From: Planctomycetota bacterium
GTDB taxonomy: Bacteria > Planctomycetota > UBA1135 > UBA2386
Assembly: GCA_019636245.1 (NCBI GenBank)
Contig: JAHBXX010000034.1
Location: 1-46,542 of the forward strand
Reading direction: 5' to 3'
Length of the DNA: 46,542 nucleotides
Positions 27,623-36,352 of the stretch are shown here, in pieces. Below the pieces are notes generated by a model that searched no databases, was not told the origin of the DNA, and worked only from the letters and a program-made list of their open reading frames with translations. The stretch's first letter is position 1. Each line of letters begins with the position of its first letter. Made by a program: the position numbers and the translations under genes.

Positions 27623-28456
27623 TTGTTCGACAAGAGCGTCATCCTGCTGCTGGTCTCCCGCGAGATCCTCGAAGGCGCGGTCGTCGACCGCAACGCGGCG
27701 TTCATCGCCAGCCGCGTCGACGACATCGGCTACCGCGTCCGCACCATCCAGGTCGTCGACCGGGTCGAGGCCGAGATGGTCCAGGCGCTGAAGTGGGCCA
27801 TCGACCAGAAGCCGACGTTCGTGATCATGACCGGCGGCATGGGCCCCAACTGGGACGACAACTCGCGGCACTGCCTGTCGCAGGCGGCCGCCCTGCCGCT
27901 CGAGGAGGATCCGCAGGCGGTCGAGTTCGTGCAGAACTCCTACCGCCGCCTGCACGCGAAGGAGATCGTCGGCAGCCCCGAGCTCAACGAGAGCCGCCGC
28001 GGCATGGCGAGCGTGCCGCGCGGCTCGGTCTGCTACGAGAACACGGTCGGCACCGCTCCGGCGGTGCAGCTGCGCGTCGGCAGCACGACGGTGTTCCTGC
28101 TGCCGGGCGTGCCCGCCGAGATGCAGCAGTTCTTCACCACCAACGTGCTGCCGGTGATGAACGCCGAGGGACCCGACACGATCCGCGGCGAACGCGTCGT
28201 CGACTACCACGGCTACGACCTGTCCTCGATCAGCCGGGCGCTCGCAGACGTCGCCAAGAAGCACCCGATGGTGCAGATCCGCACCCGCACGCAGGGCTTC
28301 GACCGCACGCGCGTGATCCGCATCATGCTGGTCAGCGAGCACGAGGATCAGGCCAAGCTCGACAAGATCCTCTACCACGCCGAGCGCGACATGCGCGAAC
28401 GGCTCGGCGTCGAACTCGAGCCGCGGCCGACCGACGCCAGCACGATCGGCGATTGA
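27623..28456 (+). CDS. CinA-type molybdopterin-binding-domain protein
   Basis: A 277-residue protein with the MoCF/CinA N-terminal fold. VSREILEGAVVDRNAAFIAS gives the first motif, TGGMGPNWDD the nucleotide/pterin loop (usually TGGLGPT-DD), and LLPGVPAEMQQFF the third motif. Full CinA has a second, NMN-deamidase domain, which is absent here, so it is the short form. It is linked to competence/damage-inducible CinA proteins, but the role of short forms is unclear. The start is TTG at 27623 with GAGG 6 bases upstream. Its stop overlaps the start of mutY (TTGA). Confidence 0.85.
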   Translation: MFDKSVILLLVSREILEGAVVDRNAAFIASRVDDIGYRVRTIQVVDRVEAEMVQALKWAIDQKPTFVIMTGGMGPNWDDNSRHCLSQAAALPLEEDPQAVEFVQNSYRRLHAKEIVGSPELNESRRGMASVPRGSVCYENTVGTAPAVQLRVGSTTVFLLPGVPAEMQQFFTTNVLPVMNAEGPDTIRGERVVDYHGYDLSSISRALADVAKKHPMVQIRTRTQGFDRTRVIRIMLVSEHEDQAKLDKILYHAERDMRERLGVELEPRPTDASTIGD

Positions 28457-29496
28457 GCTTCGCGCGGCGGCTGCTGCAGTGGTTCGACGGGAGCCGCCGT
28501 GATCTGCCGTGGCGGCGCACGCGCGACCCGTGGCCGATCCTCGTCAGCGAGATCATGCTGCAGCAGACCCGCGTCGAGGCGGTCCGCGCCCACTACGAAC
28601 GCTTCCTGCGCCGCTATCCCGCCCCCGCCGACCTGGCCGCGGCGACCGACGACGAGCTGCTGACCGCGTGGCGTGGCCTCGGCTACTACCGCCGCGCGCG
28701 CTTGCTGCGGGAGGCGGCGCGTCGCATCGCCGGCGAGCATGGCGGCCGGGTGCCGGCCGAGCCGGCGGCGCTCGGCGAACTGCCCGGCATCGGCGCCTAC
28801 ACGCTCGGCGCCATCGCCTCGATCGCCTTCCTCCACCCGCTGCCGGCGATCGACGGCAACGTCGAACGCGTGGTCGCGCGCCATCGCGGCATCGAGGCCG
28901 AGATCCGCTCGGCCGCGGCGCGCGAACAGGTGCGCGCCGCGGTCGAGGGCTGGCTCGACCGCACGCGTCCAGGCGACTTCAACCAGGCGTTGATGGAGCT
29001 GGGCGCCGTGCTCTGCACGCCGCGTGCGCCGGCCTGCGAACGCTGCCCCGTCGGCGCGGACTGCCTCGCCCGCGCGCGCGGCCTGGCGCTTGCCCTGCCG
29101 GTGCGCCGACCGCGGCGCGCCACGGTCGACGTGGAGGCGCGGGTCGCTTTCGCGATGCGGCGCGGCGCGGCGCTGGGTCTGCGCGTGCCGGCCGGCGAAC
29201 CGAACGCCGGCCAGGTCGACCTGCCAGGCGCCGGGGTGCTGGTCAGCGCCGCCGCCGCAGGCCTGCCGGCCGTGCTGCAGGAACGCTTCGCCGCGCGACT
29301 CGAGATCGGCCCCGTCCTGGCCTCGGTCGCGCACGCGATCACCCACCACCGCATCCGGCTGCACGCCCATGCCGCCGTCGTGCGGACGCGCGGGCGGCTG
29401 GAGTGGTTCCCGCTGGACGACGCCACGCCGTGGTCGACGCCGGCGCGCAAGCTGTTCCGCCGGCTGCTGCCCGCCGACGGCAGGTCCCAGGCGTGA
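28453..29496 (+). CDS. mutY: A/G-specific adenine glycosylase MutY
   Basis: A 347-residue MutY. The catalytic Glu is E33 (SEIMLQQTRVEAVRAHYERF), the helix-hairpin-helix is LPGIGAYTLGAIASIAFLHP, and the second catalytic Asp is D134 (LPAIDGNVERV). The four iron-sulfur Cys are C188, C195, C198 and C204, in C-X6-C-X2-C-X5-C spacing. The C-terminal part is Nudix-like for recognition of 8-oxoguanine, with LASVAHAITHHRIRLHAHA. The protein removes adenine mispaired with 8-oxoguanine. It starts with TTG at 28453, overlapping the stop of the CinA-type gene, so it is coupled to it. Confidence 0.93.
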   Translation: MSFARRLLQWFDGSRRDLPWRRTRDPWPILVSEIMLQQTRVEAVRAHYERFLRRYPAPADLAAATDDELLTAWRGLGYYRRARLLREAARRIAGEHGGRVPAEPAALGELPGIGAYTLGAIASIAFLHPLPAIDGNVERVVARHRGIEAEIRSAAAREQVRAAVEGWLDRTRPGDFNQALMELGAVLCTPRAPACERCPVGADCLARARGLALALPVRRPRRATVDVEARVAFAMRRGAALGLRVPAGEPNAGQVDLPGAGVLVSAAAAGLPAVLQERFAARLEIGPVLASVAHAITHHRIRLHAHAAVVRTRGRLEWFPLDDATPWSTPARKLFRRLLPADGRSQA

Positions 29497-29560
29497 TCTG
29501 CGCCGGCGCGGCGCTATCGTGGCGCCGACCGCAGCACCGCGACGAACCGAGGAACCGACG

Positions 29561-30334
29561 ATGGGACTGATGACCGGCAAGAACGTGGCGATCTTCGGCA
29601 TCGCCAACAAGCGCTCGATCGCCTGGGGCATCGCCCAGGCCCTGCACCGAGAAGGCGCCCGGCTGGCGCTCAACTACCAGAACGAGCGCATGGAGGAGCC
29701 GGTGCGCAAGCTCGCGGCCGAGCTGCCCGGCGACACGTTCGTGGCTCCCTGCGACGTCACCGTGCCCGGCGACATCGAACGCTTCTTCGCGCGCCTCGGT
29801 CAGGACTTCGGCCCGCTCGACGGACTGGTGCACTCGATCGCGTTCGCCAAGCGCGAGGAGCTCGGCGGCAACTTCGTCGACACCTCGTGGGAGGGCTACC
29901 AGCTGGCGCAGCAGGTCAGCGCCTGGTCGCTGATCGGCCTGGCCAAGGGCGCGATGCCGCTGATGGAGGGCCGCGACGCCGGCATCGTCTGCCTCAGCTA
30001 CTACGGCGCCGAGAAGGTCGTGCCGAACTACAACGTGATGGGCGTCGCCAAGGCCGCGCTGGAGGCCAGCACGCGCTACCTGGCGAACGACCTCGGCCCC
30101 CACGGCGTGCGGGTGAACGCGATCTCCGCCGGGCCGATCAAGACGGTGTCGGCGATGGGCGTGGCCGACTTCGGCTCGCTGCTCGACACGATGGCGCAGA
30201 AGGCGCCGCTGCGGCGCAACGTCGACCAGGCCGACGTCGGCAACACGGCGCTGTTCCTGCTGTCGAGCCTGGCGCGCGGCATCACCGGCCAGACGATCTA
30301 CGTCGACGCCGGCTACAGCATCATGGGCGCCTGA
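29561..30334 (+). CDS. fabI: Enoyl-ACP reductase FabI
   Basis: A 257-residue SDR-type enoyl-[acyl-carrier-protein] reductase, the NADH-dependent last step of each fatty acid elongation round. The cofactor loop IFGIANKRSIAWGIAQAL is characteristic, and the catalytic pair Y157 and K164 lie in the required Y-X6-K spacing (YNVMGVAK); Y147 matches E. coli Tyr146. SAGPIKTVSAMGV and GITGQTIYVDAGYSIMG complete the family pattern. AGGA lies 7 bases before the ATG at 29561. It overlaps the convergent TPR gene by 22 bases. Confidence 0.95.
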   Translation: MGLMTGKNVAIFGIANKRSIAWGIAQALHREGARLALNYQNERMEEPVRKLAAELPGDTFVAPCDVTVPGDIERFFARLGQDFGPLDGLVHSIAFAKREELGGNFVDTSWEGYQLAQQVSAWSLIGLAKGAMPLMEGRDAGIVCLSYYGAEKVVPNYNVMGVAKAALEASTRYLANDLGPHGVRVNAISAGPIKTVSAMGVADFGSLLDTMAQKAPLRRNVDQADVGNTALFLLSSLARGITGQTIYVDAGYSIMGA

Positions 30335-31470
30335 GGCGCCTGCAGCCGGGCGCGGATGCGGTCGCGCTCCTGCCGCGTCAAGGTGCCGCGCTGTTCGCCC
30401 GTTCGCAGCGCCCGCTGCAGCAGTTCGCGCGCGGCCGGCTCGCCGTCCGGCTCGCGCGACCGCAGGGCGGCCAGGTTCAACAGGCTGCCGAGGTGGTGCG
30501 GATCGCGCGCCAGCGCCTCGTCGTAGGCGGCTTGGGCCGCGGCAACGTCGCCGCGCCCCTCCGCGACCACGCCGAGGCGGAAGGGCGCCTCCGCGGCGGC
30601 GGGGAAGCGCAAGGCCGCGGCGCGGAACTGCTGCTCGGCGGCATCCCGACGCTCGTCGCGCACCGCCTGGTCGCGCCGCTCTGCCGCCAGGTCGGCCGCG
30701 CGCAGCAGCGCGGCGCCGACCGCGAGCCAGGCGTCGGCATCGTCGGGCGACAGTTCGGCGCAGCGGCGGAACGCGCGCGCCGCCGCATCCGCCTGGTTCT
30801 GCGCCACGACCAGCGAGTTCGGCCGCGGCCCGCTCGGCACCTCGGCGATGCGCAGCAGGCAGGCGCCGAGGCGGAACCAGGTCGAGGCATCGCCGGCTTC
30901 GACCGCGAGGCAGGCCTGCAGGTGCGGCACCGCCGCCCGCTCCTCGCCGAGTTCGTAGCGGCACGTGGCCGCCACCGCGAACAGATCGAAGCGTTCGGCC
31001 GGCGGCGCCGCGGCCGTCCGCGCGAGCGCCGCGTCGGCCACAGCCGCGGCGGCCGACAGGTGGCCGGTCGCCTGGAGCAGCCGGGCGTGCTGCGCGCCGA
31101 CGAACGGATCGCCGGGAGCGAGACGTTCGGCGAGCACCACCTCGGCCTCGGCGGCGTGGGCCAGCATCAGGTCGGGCGGATCGACGACCGCTGCCCGCTG
31201 GTAGATGGCCATGCCGAGCACCGCACGCGCCCGTGCCGCCCGGGGATCCAGGGCCAGCGCCTGCCGGGCCAGGCGTTCGGCCGCGCCATGTTCGCCGCGC
31301 CGCGACCGGTCGATCGCCTGCTCGACGAGGCGCGCCAGCTCGGCGGCCTCCGCAGCCGCCAGCGTGACGACCGGCAAGGTCGACGGGTCGGCATCCTGCG
31401 GCCGCACGGAGACGCCCGCACAGGCGCCGCCGAGCGCCAGCAGGCAGAGGGCGGAGCGGGGCGGGGGCAT
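30313..31470 (-). CDS. TPR-repeat protein, probable lipoprotein
   Basis: A 385-residue protein with a short N-terminal signal ending LLALGGAC (Cys17), a weak lipobox. The rest is tetratricopeptide-like: AERLARQALALDPRAARARA, AAVPHLQACLAVEAGDAST, AFRRCAELSPDDADAWLAV and AYDEALARDPHHLGSLLNL. TPR repeats form protein-protein docking surfaces. No enzyme domain is seen. It converges with fabI, and the two coding regions share 22 bases. Its start is 138 bases from moxR on the opposite strand. Partners are unknown. Confidence 0.75.
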   Translation of the reverse strand: MPPPRSALCLLALGGACAGVSVRPQDADPSTLPVVTLAAAEAAELARLVEQAIDRSRRGEHGAAERLARQALALDPRAARARAVLGMAIYQRAAVVDPPDLMLAHAAEAEVVLAERLAPGDPFVGAQHARLLQATGHLSAAAAVADAALARTAAAPPAERFDLFAVAATCRYELGEERAAVPHLQACLAVEAGDASTWFRLGACLLRIAEVPSGPRPNSLVVAQNQADAAARAFRRCAELSPDDADAWLAVGAALLRAADLAAERRDQAVRDERRDAAEQQFRAAALRFPAAAEAPFRLGVVAEGRGDVAAAQAAYDEALARDPHHLGSLLNLAALRSREPDGEPAARELLQRALRTGEQRGTLTRQERDRIRARLQAPQAPMML

Positions 31471-31608
31471 CGGTCGTCGATCATCGTCTGGCCTGCCCCG
31501 CAGGCCAAGCTACGCTTCCCCGCGGATCCGCCGACCTGCCGGCAGGTCCCGCGCCGAGGCCCCGCTCGGCCGCGCCGGGCCCCGCCCCCTGCCGCTGCTG
31601 GAACCCTG

Positions 31609-32604
<996 letters not shown>

Positions 32605-32734
32605 ACCAGTTTCGTCACGGCGCGTTCTTCACGCGGCATTCGCGGCGAACTGGCGCGCCGGGCTGGCGCCCGAAAATCTGCGCCGCCTTGGAAAGTTTGG
32701 CGCGTTCCAGCGTCTACACCATCTGCATGGGACG

Positions 32735-32861
32735 AGTGGTCCCGGCCGCGTGGTCTGGGCCGCCGCAAGGCGATCCAGGCCGATTCGAGAGGGCATTCTG
32801 ACGCGGCCGGGACCCATCGTGGCCGGCAATCCTGGGAGAGGATTGCCGGCCACTCTTTTTT
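32735..32861 (+). ncRNA. Candidate structured RNA between moxR and cyaY
   Basis: The 370 bases between 32605 and 32974 hold no protein gene I can support. They contain three stable helices in a row: a perfect 14-bp long-range stem (32738-32751 with 32801-32814), enclosing a hairpin with a GCAA tetraloop (CTGG/CCAG outer stem around CGCC GCAA GGCG, near 32756-32779), and then the perfect terminator at 32819-32861. A possible promoter (TTGGAA near 32688, TACACC near 32715) lies just upstream. It does not show the SRP RNA, tmRNA or RNase P signatures I looked for. It may be a small RNA or the structured 3' end of the moxR transcript. Confidence 0.4.
32819..32861 (+). terminator. Perfect rho-independent terminator
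   Basis: GTGGCCGGCAATCC (32819-32832) and GGATTGCCGGCCAC (32840-32853) form a perfect 14-bp stem with a 7-base loop, followed by TCTTTTTT (32854-32861). It ends transcription coming from moxR or from the RNA candidate. Strong T-tracts are rare in this GC-rich window. Confidence 0.9.
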
Positions 32862-32974
32862 CCGCAAGTCCCCATCCCAGGCCTGCAAGCGGTCTACGGC
32901 GCCGGTCGGGGGCGCCGGCCCCAACCCCTGCGGCTTGCCGAATCGCCGCGCCGGCGCATCATCGGTCCCGCCAC

Positions 32975-33301
32975 ATGCCCCCTGCCGACTCCGCCTACCT
33001 GCACCTCGCCGACGCCTGCCTCCAGGACCTGGTCGCCCGTCTGGATACCTTCGACCCGGACGAACTCGAAGCCGACCTCGCCGGCGGCGTGCTGAAGATC
33101 TCGTTTCCCGACCGGCGCAATTGCATCGTGAACCGGCAGGCCGCCGCCCAGCAGATCTGGATGGCGGAGGGGGCCACGGCCTGGCACTTCGCCTACGACC
33201 CCCAGCGCGCGGCGTGGGTCGACACCAAGGGGCGCGGCGAACTGCGGCAGATCCTCGCCGAAGTCCTGAGCCGCCGGCTCGGGCGGACGGTGGCCCTCTG
33301 A
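32975..33301 (+). CDS. cyaY: CyaY (bacterial frataxin)
   Basis: A 108-residue frataxin-like protein. It begins YLHLADACLQDLVARLDTF, has an acidic first helix, then ADLAGGVLKISFPDRRNCIVN and RQAAAQQIWMA, the conserved beta-sheet with the Trp of the family, and WHFAYDPQRAAWVDTKG. Frataxin binds iron through its acidic helix and tunes the cysteine desulfurase in iron-sulfur cluster assembly. It is cytosolic. The ATG at 32975 gives the usual family length. It is separated from moxR by a terminator, so it is likely transcribed alone. Confidence 0.88.
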   Translation: MPPADSAYLHLADACLQDLVARLDTFDPDELEADLAGGVLKISFPDRRNCIVNRQAAAQQIWMAEGATAWHFAYDPQRAAWVDTKGRGELRQILAEVLSRRLGRTVAL

Positions 33302-33323
33302 ACGCGACCCGGCCGTCGCCGGG

Positions 33324-34193
33324 CTAACCCACCAACGCGGCGAGCTGCGTGCGACCCTCCCCGTCGATCCGCACCAGGGTGTTGCGCGGCAGCGGTTCCC
33401 AGCCCGAGTCGCTGCTAAGGGGTTCGCTGCTGACCAGCACGCAGCCGCGGCCGCGCTCGGGGGCCAGCATCCGGCAGGCGCCCTGCACGCAGACGTAGAC
33501 GCGACCGGTGTGCAGGTAGAGGCTCTCGCCGTCGTAGTCCGGCTCGGTGGTGAAGCGGCAGGCGACCGCCTGTTCGCCGTCGCTCATCGCCACGTTCAGG
33601 TAGGACGGTTCCTGCACGCCGAGGTCGGCGAGCAGCGCCGTGACGCGACCGATCGCCGCCGTGAGCGCCCGCGCCATCGCCTCGGCGCCGGTGGGCACCA
33701 CGCCGCCCGCGGCCGCGCGGTGCAGCTCGTCGACGACCACGGCGAACAGGTGCTCGCTGTCGGTGCTGCCGTGGATGCCCGCGAACGCGGCATCGCCCAG
33801 CGTCTGCAGCAGCGGCCGGCGCAGGCGCTGGAACTCGCCGAGGTGGCCGTTGTGCATGAAGGCGAACCGGCCGCTGCGGAACGGATGGCAGTTCGCCTCG
33901 CTCGGGCCGCCGAGCTTGGTGGCGGCGCGCACGTGGGCCAGGATCAGCGGGCTCTGCACGACGCGCGCCAGGTCGAGCAGGTTGGTGTTGTTCCAGGCCG
34001 GCGTCACCGAGCGGAACAGGGCTGGTTCCTGGCTGAGTTCCGGCGCGTACCAGGCGATGCCGAAGCCATCGCCGTTCAACGGCTCCTCCTGGCTCCGGCT
34101 GCGGAAGCTCTGGGTGATGATCGAATGCTCGGGCTCGACGACCAGGGACGACAGCCGGATCGGCGGACCCAGGTAGAGCGTGAAGCGGCACAT
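33324..34193 (-). CDS. Class II glutamine amidotransferase
   Basis: A 289-residue Ntn-type amidotransferase with the nucleophile Cys2 directly after the start Met (MCRFTLYLGPPI). LNGDGFGIAWYAPE, LILAHVRAAT, NCHPFRSGRFAFMHNGHLGE and STDSEHLFAVVVDELH are conserved motifs of the YafJ/EgtC/Dug3 group. Members hydrolyse glutamine or gamma-glutamyl amides; the substrate here is not known. The start must be the ATG at 34193 since Cys2 must follow. A GATACT box on this strand lies about 9-14 bases upstream. No ergothioneine genes are adjacent. Confidence 0.88.
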   Translation of the reverse strand: MCRFTLYLGPPIRLSSLVVEPEHSIITQSFRSRSQEEPLNGDGFGIAWYAPELSQEPALFRSVTPAWNNTNLLDLARVVQSPLILAHVRAATKLGGPSEANCHPFRSGRFAFMHNGHLGEFQRLRRPLLQTLGDAAFAGIHGSTDSEHLFAVVVDELHRAAAGGVVPTGAEAMARALTAAIGRVTALLADLGVQEPSYLNVAMSDGEQAVACRFTTEPDYDGESLYLHTGRVYVCVQGACRMLAPERGRGCVLVSSEPLSSDSGWEPLPRNTLVRIDGEGRTQLAALVG

Positions 34194-34252
34194 GGCGGCG
34201 CAGTATCCGCGGAACGGCTCCGGACCGCATCGCCCGGCGCCCGCGACCCAGG

Positions 34253-35188
34253 TCAGGGCAGGTCGCGCACCGATTCCGGCGCCTTCTTCAGCGTCCGCCA
34301 CAGGGTCGGATCGTCGCGCTTCGGCCGTTCGACGTCCCGCAGCCGCCCCGGCTCGCACACTTGCACGCGGACGCTGTGTGGGCGCAGCACGGGCCGCCCC
34401 AGGATCCGCGGCGCCCTGGCCGGGGCGGCGGGCGCCGGCCCGCTCACCAGGCACAGGAACGCATACGGCAGCGATCTGGCGTCGATGCCCAGCGCCCGGT
34501 TCGTGCGCACCCAACTGCCCTCGGTGAAGACCGCCGACGGCGGCGGGGCGAAGAAGTGGCACCAGTCCGTGCCGGTCGCCAGCGCCGGGCAGTCGTCTTG
34601 GTGCGGACACGGCGCGACGACGTGGAACCCGGTGCGCAGGCGGTCGCGCAAGGCCGACAGCGCCCGGGCCACGGTCTGGCTGCCGGGCTCGACGACGACC
34701 ACGCGACGGCTGCGGGCGATGCAGCGTTCCAGGTCCCGCAGCCCTGCCGCATCGAGTTCGCCGAGCACGTGGCTGACGAGCAGGACGTCGGGCGCCACCG
34801 ATCCCACGTCCGGCAGCGCGCGTGCCGGTACCGACGGGGCGGACCGCCGCACGCGGTCGCTGGCATACGCCATCGCCCGCCGCGAGCGATCGTGGCAGAG
34901 CACTTCGCGCGCCCCGAACGCGGCGACGAAGCGCCGCGCCGCCACGCCCGTGCCGCAACCGTAGTCGAGCACGACGTCACCGTCGGCGCGTGCAAAGCCC
35001 CGGTCCCGGCATTCGGCCAGCGCCGCGTCCCACTTCCAGCCGATGCGGGCGCCGAGCACGGCGTCGTAGCTGCACAGGTCGCCGTCGTCGCGCCAGTAGT
35101 CGGGCAGCGGCTCGCCGGCGCGGCGGTCGGCCAGGAACAGCGCCCGCAGGCGTTCGAGGCGGCCGAGATCGTCGCGAGACAGGGTCAT
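34253..35188 (-). CDS. Rsm22-family methyltransferase
   Basis: A 311-residue protein of the Rsm22 family, class I SAM methyltransferases tied to the small ribosomal subunit. The SAM loop is VVLDYGCGTGVAARRF (DYGCGTG at 75-81). The family's cysteine-rich motif is present: APCPHQDDCPALATGTDWC followed by HFFAP, with C194, C200 and C210; in homologues these hold an Fe-S or zinc centre. The likely role is in ribosome assembly. The ATG at 35188 fits the homology. Its start is 135 bases from the divergent SGNH-like gene. Confidence 0.85.
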   Translation of the reverse strand: MTLSRDDLGRLERLRALFLADRRAGEPLPDYWRDDGDLCSYDAVLGARIGWKWDAALAECRDRGFARADGDVVLDYGCGTGVAARRFVAAFGAREVLCHDRSRRAMAYASDRVRRSAPSVPARALPDVGSVAPDVLLVSHVLGELDAAGLRDLERCIARSRRVVVVEPGSQTVARALSALRDRLRTGFHVVAPCPHQDDCPALATGTDWCHFFAPPPSAVFTEGSWVRTNRALGIDARSLPYAFLCLVSGPAPAAPARAPRILGRPVLRPHSVRVQVCEPGRLRDVERPKRDDPTLWRTLKKAPESVRDLP

Positions 35189-35298
35189 GGCGTGGATGGC
35201 GGTCGGAGCACCAGGACCTCGGCCGCCGGGCCGCGGCAGCATAGGGCCGGCCGACCCATCGTTCGTCGGCAGCCGTATCGCCCCGGCTGCGCCCAGGG

Positions 35299-35322
35299 CC
35301 GGTGCATGGCACCATGCACCGG
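35299..35322. promoter_or_regulatory. Perfect palindrome just before the SGNH-like gene
   Basis: Eleven-base arms CCGGTGCATGG and CCATGCACCGG are exact inverted copies with only CA between them. The dyad ends 1 base before the ATG at 35324, or 28 bases before the alternative ATG at 35351. Lying in the short gap between divergent genes, it may be an operator for a dimeric regulator or a leader hairpin hiding the start. Confidence 0.55.
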
Positions 35323-35323
35323 C

Positions 35324-36328
35324 ATGCGAGCCCCCTCCCCAGCCCCCGCCATGTGGCCCCGCCGCGTTGCGATCGCCGCCGGCGCCATCGTGCTCGCGCT
35401 GCTGGTCGGCGAACTGACGCTGCGCGTTGCGGGTTGGTTCCTGGACAGGACCCGGACGTTGACCGCGGATGCCGAACTCGGTTGGCGCATGCTGCCCGGC
35501 GTGCGCAAGTGGGGTGACGGCTGGTCGGCAGCCCGGCCTGGCACGACCAACTCGCTCGGCTGGCGCGACGACGAGTTCCTGCCCGAGCGCGCCGCGGGCC
35601 GTCGGCGCCTGCTCGCGCTGGGCGATTCGTTCGTGTTCGGCTTCGGCGTCGACCAGGGCGAACGTTTCACCGAACTGCTCGAGGACGACCGTGTCGAGGT
35701 CGTCAACCTGGGCGTCTGCGCCTGGGGCACCGACCAGCAGGTGCTGCTCAGCGAGCGCGAACTGCCCAGGTTGCGGCCGGACGTCGTGCTCTGGGTCGTC
35801 TGCGTCGCCAACGACCTGGACGACATCCGCAGCGAACGCAAGGCCGGCTGGGCCAAGCCATGGTTCACGCTCGACGGCGACAGGCTGCAGCTGCACCCCC
35901 CGCAGGCGGACTGGCGCCTCGGCCTGCGCACCAGCACCCACCTCGGCGAGCTGATGGGCCGTGTGCTCGATGCCGGCCGACCGGCGCAGTCGTTCGCGAG
36001 CGCGTGGCGCGATCGCGATCCGACGCCGCTGTTCCGTGCGCTGGCCCGGCGGCTGGCCGCGGGCGTCGAGGCCGCGGGTGCGCGCCTGCTCGCGCTGGTC
36101 GAGCACCCGCCAAGTCCCGCACCGGAGCCGGCGGGGCCGCTGGCGACGGCGGTGTTGCAGGCACTCGACGAGGCTGGCGTCGCCAGCCTCGATCTGCTGC
36201 CAGTCTTCACCGCCGAACGGCGACACTGGCCGCACCAGCGCTTGCCATGCGGGCACTGGTCGGCGGCGGGCCACCGCATCGTCGCGGACGCGGTGCGGCA
36301 GGAGCTCGAGCGCCGCGGCTGGTGGTGA
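35324..36328 (+). CDS. SGNH/GDSL-like membrane-anchored hydrolase
   Basis: A 334-residue protein. After a membrane helix (PRRVAIAAGAIVLALLVGEL) comes an SGNH-type domain: RRLLALGDSFVFGFGVDQGE is block I with the GDSF Ser, VVNLGVCAWGTDQQ is the Gly block, and VVCVANDLDD is the Asn block. Near the end, where the family has a D-x-x-H or DGHPN motif, the sequence is PCGHWSAAGHRIVADAV; the His is there but the Asp is replaced by Cys. Activity is therefore uncertain. Such proteins can deacetylate sugars or lipids. ATG at 35324 or at 35351 could be the start; the second would free the palindrome as an upstream operator. Confidence 0.7.
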   Translation: MRAPSPAPAMWPRRVAIAAGAIVLALLVGELTLRVAGWFLDRTRTLTADAELGWRMLPGVRKWGDGWSAARPGTTNSLGWRDDEFLPERAAGRRRLLALGDSFVFGFGVDQGERFTELLEDDRVEVVNLGVCAWGTDQQVLLSERELPRLRPDVVLWVVCVANDLDDIRSERKAGWAKPWFTLDGDRLQLHPPQADWRLGLRTSTHLGELMGRVLDAGRPAQSFASAWRDRDPTPLFRALARRLAAGVEAAGARLLALVEHPPSPAPEPAGPLATAVLQALDEAGVASLDLLPVFTAERRHWPHQRLPCGHWSAAGHRIVADAVRQELERRGWW

Positions 36329-36352
36329 CGCGCACCGCAATGGCGCCGGCCG

